Shown in pieces: positions 9,688-20,749 of a DNA stretch of 64,000 bases; the first letter of the stretch is position 1, and every line of letters begins with the position of its first letter. Where the stretch lies: NCBI GenBank assembly GCA_009377525.1, contig WHTW01000010.1, forward strand, positions 1 through 64,000, read 5' to 3'. Source of the stretch: Rhodospirillales bacterium. GTDB lineage: Bacteria > Pseudomonadota > Alphaproteobacteria > Reyranellales > Reyranellaceae. Both the position numbers and the translations under genes were made by a program. Below the pieces are notes generated by a model that saw only the letters and a program-made list of their open reading frames with translations, had not been told where the DNA came from and made no database searches.

Positions 9688-10809
9688 TCAGCTCCGATTG
9701 AGATGGCGGCGCAGGAAGTCGAACAGCTTACGCCGGGTCTGCGCGTTCTGCTGTTCCGTGAAGAAATGCGTACCGCCTGGCACAATGAAGGTCTCGACCT
9801 CCTTGCCGTGGCTCTTCAGCGCTTCGGCCATCGCCTGCGCCTGTTCCACCGGCACGTTCTCGTCGCGATCGCCGTGGACCAGCAGTACCGGTGCGTCGAT
9901 CTGCGCCACCCGCAGGATCGGCGAACGGACCGGCAGGCCTTCGGGTCCGCACAGGTCGTCGAGATAGTCGCGGATGAAGGGATTGGCCTCGCGCCAGCGT
10001 GCCAGGTCGGTCGGGCCGTAGAAGGAGGCGACGGCGCGAATCGGCGGCCTGTGGGCTGCCACCAGCAGCGCCACCTGGCCGCCCATCGAGGCGCCGACCA
10101 CGGCGATGCGGTCCTTGTCGACCAGCGGCCGCTTGGCCAGCCAGTCGATCGCCGCCAGCACGTCGAGCGGCTGGCGCAGGCCCTGGTCGCTCTCGCCTTC
10201 AGAACCCAGCCAGCCGCGCAGCGACAGGGCGAGTGCGGCGTAGCCGTTGGCCGTGCAGGTCCGCGCCAGCCCGACCATGTTGTGCGCATGGCCGGCGAAG
10301 CCGTGCAGCAGGATCACCGCCGGATAGGGCGGCGTGCCGGCCTGCGGCTTGAAGAAGTAGCCGCCCAGGGTCACGCCGTGACCGGGCACCTGGACCTGCT
10401 CGGCGTCGGCCACCTCCGGCAATTCGTCCCAGCGGTGCGCCACCTCGATCGGCACGCCGTCGGGATCGCGGAAGGCGACCGAATAGTAGCCGGGTGCGAA
10501 GTAGTCGAGCTCCTTGGGCGGCTGCAGGATCTCCGCGCCGGCGTCGCGCAGCTCGGCGAACACCTGGTCGACCTGGGCGCGGCTCTCGGCCGAGACGGCA
10601 AGCCACAGCGCGCCCGGGCCGTAGGAGATCCCTTCCTTGGCCTGGCGCATGACGAAGTGGTCGTAGCCGCGCGACCACATCACGCGGTCGGGTCCGGCCC
10701 AGACGCGACGGAAGCCCAGCATCGGCAGCCACAGGCGATGGAAGGCGACCGAGCGGCCGAGGTCGCTCACTTCGATCGCCGCGCCCGCGAAGGAGGAACG
10801 TGGTCGCAT
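9688..10809 (-). CDS. Fusion protein: N-terminal VOC (glyoxalase-like) domain and C-terminal alpha/beta hydrolase
   Basis: The 373-residue protein joins two folds. Residues about 8-128 form a vicinal-oxygen-chelate domain (IEVSDLGRSVAFHRLWLPMLG, then FRDPDGVPIEVAHRW). Residues about 140-373 are a dienelactone-hydrolase or peptidase-S9-like alpha/beta hydrolase with oxyanion motif ILLHGFAGH, nucleophile elbow VGASMGG (Ser241), an acid in VHGDRDENVP, and the histidine in PGGTHFF. The reading is continuous, with no stop or frame change at the junction. Its start codon shares a base with the DinB gene's stop. The VOC domain may bind or isomerise what the hydrolase then cleaves; this is inference. 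Confidence 0.85.
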   Translation of the reverse strand: MRPRSSFAGAAIEVSDLGRSVAFHRLWLPMLGFRRVWAGPDRVMWSRGYDHFVMRQAKEGISYGPGALWLAVSAESRAQVDQVFAELRDAGAEILQPPKELDYFAPGYYSVAFRDPDGVPIEVAHRWDELPEVADAEQVQVPGHGVTLGGYFFKPQAGTPPYPAVILLHGFAGHAHNMVGLARTCTANGYAALALSLRGWLGSEGESDQGLRQPLDVLAAIDWLAKRPLVDKDRIAVVGASMGGQVALLVAAHRPPIRAVASFYGPTDLARWREANPFIRDYLDDLCGPEGLPVRSPILRVAQIDAPVLLVHGDRDENVPVEQAQAMAEALKSHGKEVETFIVPGGTHFFTEQQNAQTRRKLFDFLRRHLNRS

Positions 10810-11363
10810 CAGCGCTGGGGCAAGCCAAGCAGACGCTGCTCGTCGCTCCGCAGATGCTCTTCGCCCGCGAGGAAGAACTCGTCGAGCTGCGGCGGCTTGA
10901 CCGACGTGCTGCTCAGCATCGCATGCGCCTGGCCGCGATGATGGATCTGGTGCTGGAAGAGATGTTCCAGGATCGAGGCGACGCTGGAGGGTGGCGGCGT
11001 GCGGTTGGGCCGCGGCAGGCTGAGCCCCTCGGCGAGGCTCGCGTCGGTCTGCCGTTCGCAGAAATCGACCAGCCGACGGTCACTTTGGCGCTGCACATTG
11101 TAGAGCTGGCGGGCGTCGGGAAAATCCGGCGGCGGATCGTTGTAGCGCTGCAGCACCGTCGGATCGCGATACAGCGCGTCGATGTAGTAGATGTCGACCC
11201 ACAGGATGTGGTTCAGCGTAGCGCGCAGCGACGGGAAGAAGCCCGTGCGCCGCTCGGCGAACTCGGCCGGCGTCAGCGCCTTGCAGGCCGTCAGCAGCCG
11301 GTGATTGGACCAGGCATTGTTGCCGGCCATGGCGACGAAGTGACTGACCAGTCCCGTCGCCAT
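10809..11363 (-). CDS. DinB/YfiT-family protein
   Basis: A 184-residue four-helix bundle protein of the DinB superfamily. The metal-ligand histidines are visible in TLNHILWVD near residue 51 and HQIHHRGQAH near 136-145, the usual three-His arrangement. The C-terminal half reads like family members that act as metal-dependent thiol transferases or have no known reaction. There is no signal peptide. It is closely spaced after aconitase and overlaps the VOC/hydrolase start, suggesting a read-through transcript. Function beyond fold is not assignable. Confidence 0.85.
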   Translation of the reverse strand: MATGLVSHFVAMAGNNAWSNHRLLTACKALTPAEFAERRTGFFPSLRATLNHILWVDIYYIDALYRDPTVLQRYNDPPPDFPDARQLYNVQRQSDRRLVDFCERQTDASLAEGLSLPRPNRTPPPSSVASILEHLFQHQIHHRGQAHAMLSSTSVKPPQLDEFFLAGEEHLRSDEQRLLGLPQR

Positions 11364-11375
11364 GGCCGGTGGTTC

Positions 11376-14063
<2,688 letters not shown>

Positions 14064-14174
14064 GATGATACTCCTGACGGTCGATCTCGTGCGGGCGGGT
14101 GGCAAAATAGGGGCAGGGCGAGGCACAGGCAATCGGCGGATGCAGGCGCCGGCCCATTGTGCCAGATTGCGCGA

Positions 14175-15173
14175 ATGCAGCCGAAAATGGCCCGGATTCT
14201 TGCGGCTTTTGCACTGCTCGTGACCATCTCGGGCGAGGCCTCGGCGCAGCGTAACGCCGTCGAGGCCTGGGATCCCTCGGCGCGCGAGTTCGGCCGCCTG
14301 CCTGTCGAGCCCAGCCTGCCGTCCGATGCCCGCAATTCGACCCTCGACGCGCTGAACAAGATCCTGCGGAGCTCCAGGCTCTCGGATTTCGATCGGTCGA
14401 TCTATCTCAGCATCCGCGCCTATCAGCTCAATCGCCTGGGCCGTCAGACCGACAGCCAGAAGGACATCGCCCAGATGGGCAAGGTCCTGCCCACGACCTG
14501 GCAGCTCGTGCTGTCGAGCACGCTGCCGGAGCTGGCCGGCGGCGGCGATCGCGCGGCCGCCCTGCGCACGCTCGACAGCGCCCTGCAGCAGAAGCCGGGC
14601 GATTCCTGGCTGGTGATCGCCCAGGCGCGGGTCTACATGCAGCTCGCCGACTTCCTGCGCGCGCTTGGCCTGCTCAACGAGGCGCTGGCCGGCTCGACCT
14701 CGCCCGCCGACCGGCGCACGGCGCTCTACTATCGCGGCCACGCCCATTTCGATCTCGGCCAGTACGCCCTGGCGGCCGAAGACTTCGACGCCACGCTGGC
14801 CGGCCGCACGACATTCCGGGCGCGGCTGGGACCGCTTCTGTGGCGCTACGCGGCGCAGGTCCGCGCCCGGCGCGATGCGCGCGGCCTGCTGGCCAAGGAG
14901 ATCGGCAACGAGAACCTGAGCGACTGGCCCGCGCCGATCGCCAGGTTCCTGCTGGGCCACATGCCGGCCGGCGAGCTCGAGGTCGCCGCCGAGACCGACG
15001 AGGCCGCCAGCCGCACCAACGGCAAGTGCGCGGCGGCCTTCTTCATCGGCATGGATGCGCTGCGCCGCGGCGACAAGCGGCGCGCCCGCGAACAGCTCCA
15101 GCTCACCCAGGCCCGCTGCCCGACCGTGTCGGAGCTGAACTGGGCGGCGGCGAGCGAGCTGAAGCGGCTCTGA
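14175..15173 (+). CDS. Secreted tetratricopeptide-repeat protein
   Basis: A protein of about 332 residues with an N-terminal signal sequence ([22 protein letters not shown]). At least two TPR-like helical pairs follow, the clearest being [20 protein letters not shown] near residue 190. The pattern resembles NlpI-type TPR proteins of the envelope, but no lipobox cysteine is seen. The start at 14175 was chosen because it gives a complete signal peptide; the open frame runs further upstream across the aconitase leader without homology. It is probably a periplasmic scaffold protein. No partner is encoded next to it. Confidence 0.75.
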   Translation: MQPKMARILAAFALLVTISGEASAQRNAVEAWDPSAREFGRLPVEPSLPSDARNSTLDALNKILRSSRLSDFDRSIYLSIRAYQLNRLGRQTDSQKDIAQMGKVLPTTWQLVLSSTLPELAGGGDRAAALRTLDSALQQKPGDSWLVIAQARVYMQLADFLRALGLLNEALAGSTSPADRRTALYYRGHAHFDLGQYALAAEDFDATLAGRTTFRARLGPLLWRYAAQVRARRDARGLLAKEIGNENLSDWPAPIARFLLGHMPAGELEVAAETDEAASRTNGKCAAAFFIGMDALRRGDKRRAREQLQLTQARCPTVSELNWAAASELKRL

Positions 15174-15179
15174 TTCATG

Positions 15180-15218
15180 CTCCTCTCCCCCGCTAGGGGG
15201 AGAGGTTGGGTGAGGGGG
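15180..15218. repeat. Left arm of paired-arm repeat element C1
   Basis: This 39-bp arm contains a hairpin (CTCTCCCCC, loop, GGGGGAGAG) followed by GTTGGGTGAGGGGG. The mirror arm lies at 15562-15602 in opposite orientation. The DUF559 gene lies exactly between and reads into this arm, which supplies its last residues and its TAG stop. The same two arms recur at 23941-24057 with only 18 bp between them. Confidence 0.9.
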
Positions 15219-15561
15219 TTACAGGCGATCGATCGCTCAACGCGATTTCAATCGAGGCCCAGATTCCTTCGGGATTTTGCACGACCTCGTTCGCCCAGAA
15301 TCTTAGAACGCGCCAACCCTCGCGTTCCATCGCAGCCGTCCGATGCGCATCAGCTTCGACTTGAAAGGCGTGATGCTCACCGTCGATCTCGATGACGAGT
15401 TTTCTCGATACGCAGGCGAAGTCGGCGAAATACCGCCCGATCGGATGCTGTCGGCGAAACTTGACGCCGTTGATCCGTCGGTCACGGATCAGGTCCCAGC
15501 AGATCTGTTCCGCCCGACTGCCGTCGCGGCGCAGCTCGCGCGCTCTTGAGACCTTGTCCAT
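15193..15561 (-). CDS. DUF559 endonuclease-fold protein framed by repeat arms
   Basis: A 122-residue DUF559 protein, related to the very-short-patch-repair and restriction endonuclease fold. Visible motifs are RSRAEQICW-like [32 protein letters not shown] near 36-51, VIEIDGEHH near 56-64 and the late [15 protein letters not shown]. The D...E-x-D pattern fits a nuclease core, but activity has not been proved for the family. The ATG follows the right repeat arm directly, and that arm supplies a GAGGGGG ribosome-binding site. The last residues (TPSPNLSP) and the TAG stop are encoded by the left arm. It therefore behaves as a cassette inside the repeat rather than as part of a neighbouring operon. 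Confidence 0.85.
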   Translation of the reverse strand: MDKVSRARELRRDGSRAEQICWDLIRDRRINGVKFRRQHPIGRYFADFACVSRKLVIEIDGEHHAFQVEADAHRTAAMEREGWRVLRFWANEVVQNPEGIWASIEIALSDRSPVTPSPNLSP

Positions 15562-15602
15562 GCCCCCTCACCCAACCTCTCCCCCTAGCGTGGGAGAGGA
15601 GC
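15562..15602. repeat. Right arm of paired-arm repeat element C1
   Basis: The arm reads GCCCCCTCACCCAACC followed by CTCTCCCCCTAGCGTGGGAGAG, which forms its own hairpin. It is the inverted counterpart of the arm at 15180-15218. Read on the minus strand it places GAGGGGG one base before the DUF559 start codon. Confidence 0.9.
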
Positions 15603-15630
15603 ATGAAAGAAATACAAGGCTAGATTGCGG

Positions 15631-16428
15631 CTAGCCCACCAGCGCCAGCGGGGCGATGAAGCGGGTGATTTCGGACAACACGTACGCCGGCTGCTGCAGG
15701 TGCGGGCTGTGGCCGCAGTCGGGCACCAGGCGCGTCTCGCAGTAGCCGCCGACCTTGCCGGCGATGATGCCGAGCTGCAGCTCGCTGCCGTATTCGTCGT
15801 CCTCGCCCTGGATCGCCTGCACCGGCACGACGACGCCGGGCAGCCGGCCGTCGGCGTCCATCGGCTCGAAGTCCGCCGCCACCCAGGCGTCGGACCACAG
15901 GCGGAAGGCGCCGTCGGTGTTGGCGCCGTGATACTTCATCAGCCGCTGGCGCAGGTCGCCCGCCGCGAACGCCTCGCGCGCCTTGACGATGCTGGCCACG
16001 CACGCCGGCTCGTTGATGGCATGGGCCGCCAGCGTCACCACGGCGCGCAGCGGCTCGGGATCGCGCGCTGCGTAGTTCAGCGCAATCGTGCCGCCGTCGC
16101 TGTGTCCGACCAGCACGCAGTCTTCGATTGCGAGCTTCTGCAGCAGGCGCGGCAGCACCTCGTCGGCCTCGATCTCCATGTAGCGCTGCCCGGGATCGGC
16201 CGGCCACGGGCTCGAGCCGCCATAGCCGGTGCGGTCATAGACGACGCCGGCCGAGCGCGTGGCGTCGCACAGCCTCTGCGGGAAGTCGCGCCACATCTCG
16301 ATGCAGCCCAGGCCCTCGTGCAGGAACACCAGGGTCGTGCGCTCGAGCCCGTCGGCCTGCCGCGGTACGAGGCGGCGCAGGCGCAGGCGGCGGTCGCCGA
16401 GGTCCAGAAGTTCGTCTGAAGGCGTCAC
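15631..16428 (-). CDS. Alpha/beta hydrolase
   Basis: About 265 residues with a classical alpha/beta hydrolase order: oxyanion motif LVFLHEGLGCIEMW, DRTGYGGSS loop, nucleophile elbow VLVGHSDGGTIAL, acid in IQGEDDEYG and histidine in PDCGHSPHLQQP. It resembles esterases and ring-cleavage product hydrolases. No leader is present, so it should be cytosolic. The frame is open far upstream inside the response regulator gene; I place the start at the GTG at 16428, just before homology (TPSDELLDLGDRRLRL). It is divergent from the two-component system. The substrate is unknown. Confidence 0.82.
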   Translation of the reverse strand: MTPSDELLDLGDRRLRLRRLVPRQADGLERTTLVFLHEGLGCIEMWRDFPQRLCDATRSAGVVYDRTGYGGSSPWPADPGQRYMEIEADEVLPRLLQKLAIEDCVLVGHSDGGTIALNYAARDPEPLRAVVTLAAHAINEPACVASIVKAREAFAAGDLRQRLMKYHGANTDGAFRLWSDAWVAADFEPMDADGRLPGVVVPVQAIQGEDDEYGSELQLGIIAGKVGGYCETRLVPDCGHSPHLQQPAYVLSEITRFIAPLALVG

Positions 16429-16521
16429 ACCTGCAGATGTAGCCGCCGGCAGGCGTCGTGAGAAGGCAAGTCGTGCTAGGATTTGAGGCAGGGCAACCAG
16501 GCGGAAAGGAGGACCACGCCG

Positions 16522-17202
16522 ATGAGGGCCCTTCTTGTCGAGGACAGCGACGAACTCGTCGCTTTGCTGAAGAAGGGCCTGGCGCAGGGTGGCTTCTCCG
16601 CCGACGCCGTGCGCACGGCCGCCGACGCCGCGCACGCGCTCGCTACCATGCGCTATGCCGCGATCGTGCTCGACCGCGGGCTCCCCGACGACGATGGGCT
16701 GAACCTCCTGCGCGACATGCGCCGGCGCGGCGATTCCACGCCCGTCCTGGTGCTGACCGCGCGCGACGGCGTCAGCGACCGCGTCACCGGCCTGCGCGAG
16801 GGCGCCGACGACTACATGGCGAAGCCCTTCGCCATGGAAGAGCTTTTGGCCCGCCTGCAGGCGCTGCTGCGGCGCTCCGACAACCTGCTCGGCCGACGGC
16901 TCACCTTCGGCAACGTCGCGCTCGACGCTGAGGGCCGCCAGGTGATCATCGGCGGCGCCGTGCGCGCCTTCCCGGCGCGCGAGACCGCGGTATTGGAGAT
17001 CCTGCTCAGGCGCAGCGGCAACGTCGCGCCCAAGCGGCTGTTCGAGGATCACCTGTTCGGCCTGTCGGGCGACGTCGGCTCCAACGCCGTCGAGGTCTAT
17101 GTCCATCGCCTGCGCAAGATGCTGGCCGATTCCGGCGCCACGGTGAAGATCCACACGGTGCGCGGCGTCGGCTACCTGATGGCCGAGGAAAAGACCGGGT
17201 GA
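16522..17202 (+). CDS. OmpR-family response regulator
   Basis: A 226-residue two-domain regulator. The receiver domain has acidic residues in LLVEDSDE, phosphoacceptor Asp51 in IVLDRGLPDDDG and Lys101 in MAKPFAMEE. The C-terminal winged helix ends with VYVHRLRKML and VRGVGYLM. AAAGGAGG lies 9 bp before the ATG at 16522, which decides the start over the longer frame. The histidine kinase gene follows after 7 bp, so this is a cognate pair. It belongs to the QseB/PmrA/TctD-like group by motif; the signal is unknown. Confidence 0.92.
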   Translation: MRALLVEDSDELVALLKKGLAQGGFSADAVRTAADAAHALATMRYAAIVLDRGLPDDDGLNLLRDMRRRGDSTPVLVLTARDGVSDRVTGLREGADDYMAKPFAMEELLARLQALLRRSDNLLGRRLTFGNVALDAEGRQVIIGGAVRAFPARETAVLEILLRRSGNVAPKRLFEDHLFGLSGDVGSNAVEVYVHRLRKMLADSGATVKIHTVRGVGYLMAEEKTG

Positions 17203-17209
17203 CCGACGG

Positions 17210-18565
17210 GTGACGCGCTTCCGCTCGATCCTCTCGCGCGTCGTGGCACTGCACGTCGTGGCGATCGGCGTGATCTCGGTCGCGATGCCGCTGGCGCTTT
17301 ACTGGTTGCTGAACGAGGCGGCCAACAGCCTGCATCGCGACGCCTTGCACAGCCAGGCGGTGACCATCAGCGGGTTCCTGAAGCCGCTCGCCAGCGGCGT
17401 GGTGCTCGACATCCCGCCCGAATTGGAGCCGCTCTATGCCGGCAGCTACGGGCTCTACGCATATGCCGTGCTCGATTCCGCGGGCCATGTCCTGTTCTCG
17501 TCGCGCAACGACGGCAGCGCGCTGTTCCCGCCCAAGGAGTCGGGCAACGGCGAGTGGGTCGTGCGCCGGCGTGGCACGGGCTCGGTGCTGTTCGGACTGA
17601 GCGTGTCGCGCACCGTCGATGGCCGCACCTATGTGATCCAGGTGGCGCAGGACCTGTCGCATCGCGACGTCATCATCGACGACATCGTCGCCTCGTTCCT
17701 CCCCAGCGTCGCCTGGATCACCTTCCCGCTGCTGCTGGCGCTGCTCTTGATCGACATCCTGATCTTCCGCCGTGCGCTCAAGCCGGTGCGCGAGGCCTCG
17801 ACCACGGCGGCCACCATCGGCCCGACCAACACCGAGGTACGCCTGCCGGAGAAGGCGATGCCGACCGAGATCGTGCCGCTGGTGCAGGCCGTCAACCAGG
17901 CGCTCGATCGCCTCGAGAAGGGCTTCCGCGCCCAGCGCGAATTCACCGGCGACATGGCGCACGAGCTGCGCACGCCGCTCACCGTCATCCGCGCCCGCGT
18001 CGATTCGCTGGAGTCCGGCCCGTTGCGCGACTCGCTGCGCAAGGATCTCGAGAACATGACGCACATCGTCAACCAGGTGCTCGACATCGCCGAGCTCGAA
18101 ACCTTCATCGTCGCCGGCGACGCCCGCGCCGACCTGCAGGCGGTCTGCGCCGAGGCCGTCGCCTTCATGGCGCCGCTCGCCGTGGGGCAGTCCAAGACCA
18201 TCGCGCTCGGCGGCAGCGAGAAGCCGGTGTGGGTACACGGCCATGCCGAGGCGCTGTTCCGGGCCGTGCGCAACCTGATCGAGAACGCCATCCGCCATGC
18301 CCCGACCGGCGGCTCGATCGAGGTCGAAGTCTCGGCCGACGGCACGGTGCGCGTGCTCGACGACGGGCTGGGCGTGCCCGAGGCCGAGCGCGAATCGATC
18401 TTCCGGCGCTTCTGGCGGCGCGATCGCACGAAGGCCGAAAGCAGGGGTCTCGGGCTCGCCATCGTGGCCCGCGTCGCCGAGAGCCACGACGGCAGCGTCA
18501 CGGTCGAGAACCGGCCGGGCGGCGGCGCGGCCTTCACCCTGCGCCTGCGGCCTGCGGCCGCTTGA
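17210..18565 (+). CDS. Sensor histidine kinase
   Basis: A 451-residue membrane kinase that partners the preceding regulator. Membrane helix 1 lies at about residues 9-33, a periplasmic sensor region follows to about 160, and helix 2 lies at about 163-186, then a HAMP-like linker. The H-box is FTGDMAHELRTPLTVI with His251. N-box (NLIENAIRHAP), G1 (VLDDGLGVPE) and G2 (RGLGLAIVARV) motifs of the ATPase domain are intact. It starts with GTG at 17210. Its last codons and stop are part of the first unit of a 24-bp tandem repeat. The ligand is unknown. Confidence 0.92.
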   Translation: MTRFRSILSRVVALHVVAIGVISVAMPLALYWLLNEAANSLHRDALHSQAVTISGFLKPLASGVVLDIPPELEPLYAGSYGLYAYAVLDSAGHVLFSSRNDGSALFPPKESGNGEWVVRRRGTGSVLFGLSVSRTVDGRTYVIQVAQDLSHRDVIIDDIVASFLPSVAWITFPLLLALLLIDILIFRRALKPVREASTTAATIGPTNTEVRLPEKAMPTEIVPLVQAVNQALDRLEKGFRAQREFTGDMAHELRTPLTVIRARVDSLESGPLRDSLRKDLENMTHIVNQVLDIAELETFIVAGDARADLQAVCAEAVAFMAPLAVGQSKTIALGGSEKPVWVHGHAEALFRAVRNLIENAIRHAPTGGSIEVEVSADGTVRVLDDGLGVPEAERESIFRRFWRRDRTKAESRGLGLAIVARVAESHDGSVTVENRPGGGAAFTLRLRPAAA

Positions 18566-18616
18566 CCCCCGCGGCCGGCGGCCGCTTGACCCCTGCGGCC
18601 GGCGGCCGCTTGACCA
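18547..18616. repeat. 24-bp tandem repeat, three units, over the kinase stop codon
   Basis: Units at 18547, 18571 and 18595 share the core GCGGCCGCTTGACCCC with one or two changes; the third ends early. The first unit encodes the last residues of the histidine kinase and its TGA stop, and the other two repeat that stretch downstream. The arrangement looks like local slippage or duplication. GCGGCCGC makes each unit internally palindromic. Confidence 0.85.
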
Positions 18617-18705
18617 TCGCAAATTGACTGTGGCTATCTGCCTGTCGGAACGCCGCAAAAGCCAAGCAATCAAATCAAGGCGGTCCCAGGGAGCGAAAGC
18701 AGGGG

Positions 18706-20685
18706 ATGACGACGGGAACGGCCGATACCGCGACCGACGCTCGGGACACGTTTCCCAAGCTTCTGGCCGAGCGCGCCCGGACCAGCCCGGACCGGCCGGC
18801 CTACCGCGAAAAGGAATACGGCATCTGGCAAAGCCACAGCTGGCGCCATGTCGCGGCCGAGGTCCGTCTGTTCGCCGCGGGCCTGGCCGATCTCGGCTTC
18901 CGCCGCGGCGACCGGCTGATCGTGGTCGGCGACAACCGTCCGCTGCTCTACTGGTCGATGTGCGCCGCGCAGTCGCTGGGCGGCCTGCCGGTGCCGGTCT
19001 ACCAGGACTCGGTGGCCGACGAGCTCGCCTATGTCGTCGAACATGCCGGCGCGCGCTTCGCGCTCGCCGAGAACCAGGAGCAGGTCGACAAGCTCCTGGA
19101 GATCCAGAAGAAGGTGCCGACGCTCGAAGTCGTGATGTACCAGGACCCGCGTGGGCTGCGGCATTACGAGGGATTGTTGTCGGTCGCCGAGGTGCAGCAA
19201 CGCGGCGCCAAGCGGCTCGAGGCGACGCCCGATCTCGTGTCCTCCGAGGTCGCCCGCGGCCGCGGCGCGGACGACGCCATCATGCTCTACACCTCGGGCA
19301 CGACCGGTCGGCCCAAGGGCGCGGTGCTGAGCTACGACAACCTGATCTGGGCCGCCAAGGCCGGCGCCGATTTCGACGGCCTGAAGGAGGGCGACGAGCT
19401 CTTGTCCTACCTGCCGATGGCCTGGGTCGGCGATCACATCTTCTCCTACGCCCAGTGCTACGTCGTCGGGCTGGTGGTGAACTGCCCCGAATCGGCCGCC
19501 ACGGTGATGATTGACCTGCGCGAGATCGGCCCGACCTACTACTTCGCGCCGCCGCGGGTGCTGGAGAACCTGATCACCCAGGTGACGATCCGCATGGAGG
19601 ATGCGGGCTTCATCAAGCGCCGGCTGTTCCAGTATTTCATGGCGCTGGCGCGCAAGGTCGGCCCGGCATTGCTCGACGGCCGGCCGGTGTCGCTGCTCGA
19701 CCGGCTGCTCTACGGCGTCGGCAACCTGCTGATCTACGGCCCGCTCAAGAACACCCTGGGCATGAGCCGCGTGCGCGTCGCCTACACCGCGGGCGAGGCG
19801 GTGGGGCCGGAGATCTTCAACTTCTATCGCGCGCTCGGCGTGAACATGAAGCAGCTCTACGGCCAGACCGAGGCCTCGGTGTTCGTCACCATCCATCCCA
19901 ACGGCGAGGTCTTCCCCGACACGGTCGGCAAGCCGGTGGCCAATGTCGAGCTCAGGATCGCCGATTCGGGCGAGGTGCTCTATCGCAGCCCCGGCGTGTT
20001 CAAGGAGTATTACAAGAACCCGCAGGCGACCAATGACACCAAGACCGAGGACGGCTGGGTCCATACCGGCGATGCCGGCTACCTCGACGAGCGCGGGCAT
20101 CTGCGCATCATCGACCGCGCCAAGGACGTCGGGAAGCTGAACGACGGCACGCTGTTCGCGCCCAAGTTCATCGAGAACAAGCTGAAGTTCTTCCCGCACA
20201 TCAACGAGGCGGTGGCGTTCGGCCATGGCCGTGACTTCGTGGCGGTGTTCGTCAACATCGACATGACCGCGGTCGGCGACTGGGCGGAACGGCGCAATAT
20301 CGCCTATGCGAGCTACCAGGAATTGGCCGCGCGCAGGGAGGTCTACGACCTGGTGCAAGGCGAGATCGAGCGCGTCAACCGCGACCTCGCCGGCGATCCG
20401 CGCATGGCGGGCGCCCAGATCCGCCGATTCCTGATCCTGCACAAGGCGCTCGACGCCGACGACGGCGAGCTCACGCGCACCAACAAGGTGCGCCGCGGCT
20501 TCATCGGCGAACGCTACATGCCGCTCGTCGACGCGCTCTACGGGACGGCCAAGAGCGCGCACATCAAGGTCGACGTCACCTTCGAGGACGGCCGCAAGGG
20601 CGCCATCGAGGGCGATGTCGAGATCCGCGATCTCGCGCCGCATCCCGGCGTCGGCGGTACGCTGCCGCTGCGCAAGGCAAGCTGA
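18706..20685 (+). CDS. Long-chain acyl-CoA synthetase / AMP-dependent ligase (FadD-like) of the LIV operon
   Basis: The 659-residue protein is an AMP-forming acyl-CoA ligase with the P-loop-like signature IMLYTSGTTGRPKGAVL, the QLYGQTEASVF acyl-binding and ATP motif, GWVHTGDAGYLDERGHL and a long C-terminal domain. It activates a carboxylic acid as CoA thioester in the cytosol, possibly at the membrane. Genes of this type commonly precede LIV-type transporters in alpha- and betaproteobacteria, where the transporter is thought to bring in the acid that the ligase activates. Downstream are livG, livH, livM, livK and livF homologues on the same strand. The substrate (aromatic, branched or fatty acid) cannot be told. 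Confidence 0.9.
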   Translation: MTTGTADTATDARDTFPKLLAERARTSPDRPAYREKEYGIWQSHSWRHVAAEVRLFAAGLADLGFRRGDRLIVVGDNRPLLYWSMCAAQSLGGLPVPVYQDSVADELAYVVEHAGARFALAENQEQVDKLLEIQKKVPTLEVVMYQDPRGLRHYEGLLSVAEVQQRGAKRLEATPDLVSSEVARGRGADDAIMLYTSGTTGRPKGAVLSYDNLIWAAKAGADFDGLKEGDELLSYLPMAWVGDHIFSYAQCYVVGLVVNCPESAATVMIDLREIGPTYYFAPPRVLENLITQVTIRMEDAGFIKRRLFQYFMALARKVGPALLDGRPVSLLDRLLYGVGNLLIYGPLKNTLGMSRVRVAYTAGEAVGPEIFNFYRALGVNMKQLYGQTEASVFVTIHPNGEVFPDTVGKPVANVELRIADSGEVLYRSPGVFKEYYKNPQATNDTKTEDGWVHTGDAGYLDERGHLRIIDRAKDVGKLNDGTLFAPKFIENKLKFFPHINEAVAFGHGRDFVAVFVNIDMTAVGDWAERRNIAYASYQELAARREVYDLVQGEIERVNRDLAGDPRMAGAQIRRFLILHKALDADDGELTRTNKVRRGFIGERYMPLVDALYGTAKSAHIKVDVTFEDGRKGAIEGDVEIRDLAPHPGVGGTLPLRKAS

Positions 20686-20697
20686 TGCTCATCAAGC

Positions 20698-20748
20698 GGA
20701 GCGCGGGCCTCCGGCCCGCTCATGATGCGGGCCGGAGGCCCGCGCTCC
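20698..20748. repeat. Perfect hairpin repeat B2 in front of livG
   Basis: Two perfect 22-bp arms (GGAGCGCGGGCCTCCGGCCC plus GC) surround a 7-base TCATGAT loop. The right arm ends one base before the ATG of the ABC ATPase gene, leaving no other leader. The purine stretch of the right arm (CCGGAGG) is the only candidate ribosome-binding site and would be hidden in the stem. Confidence 0.92.
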
Positions 20749-20749
20749 C

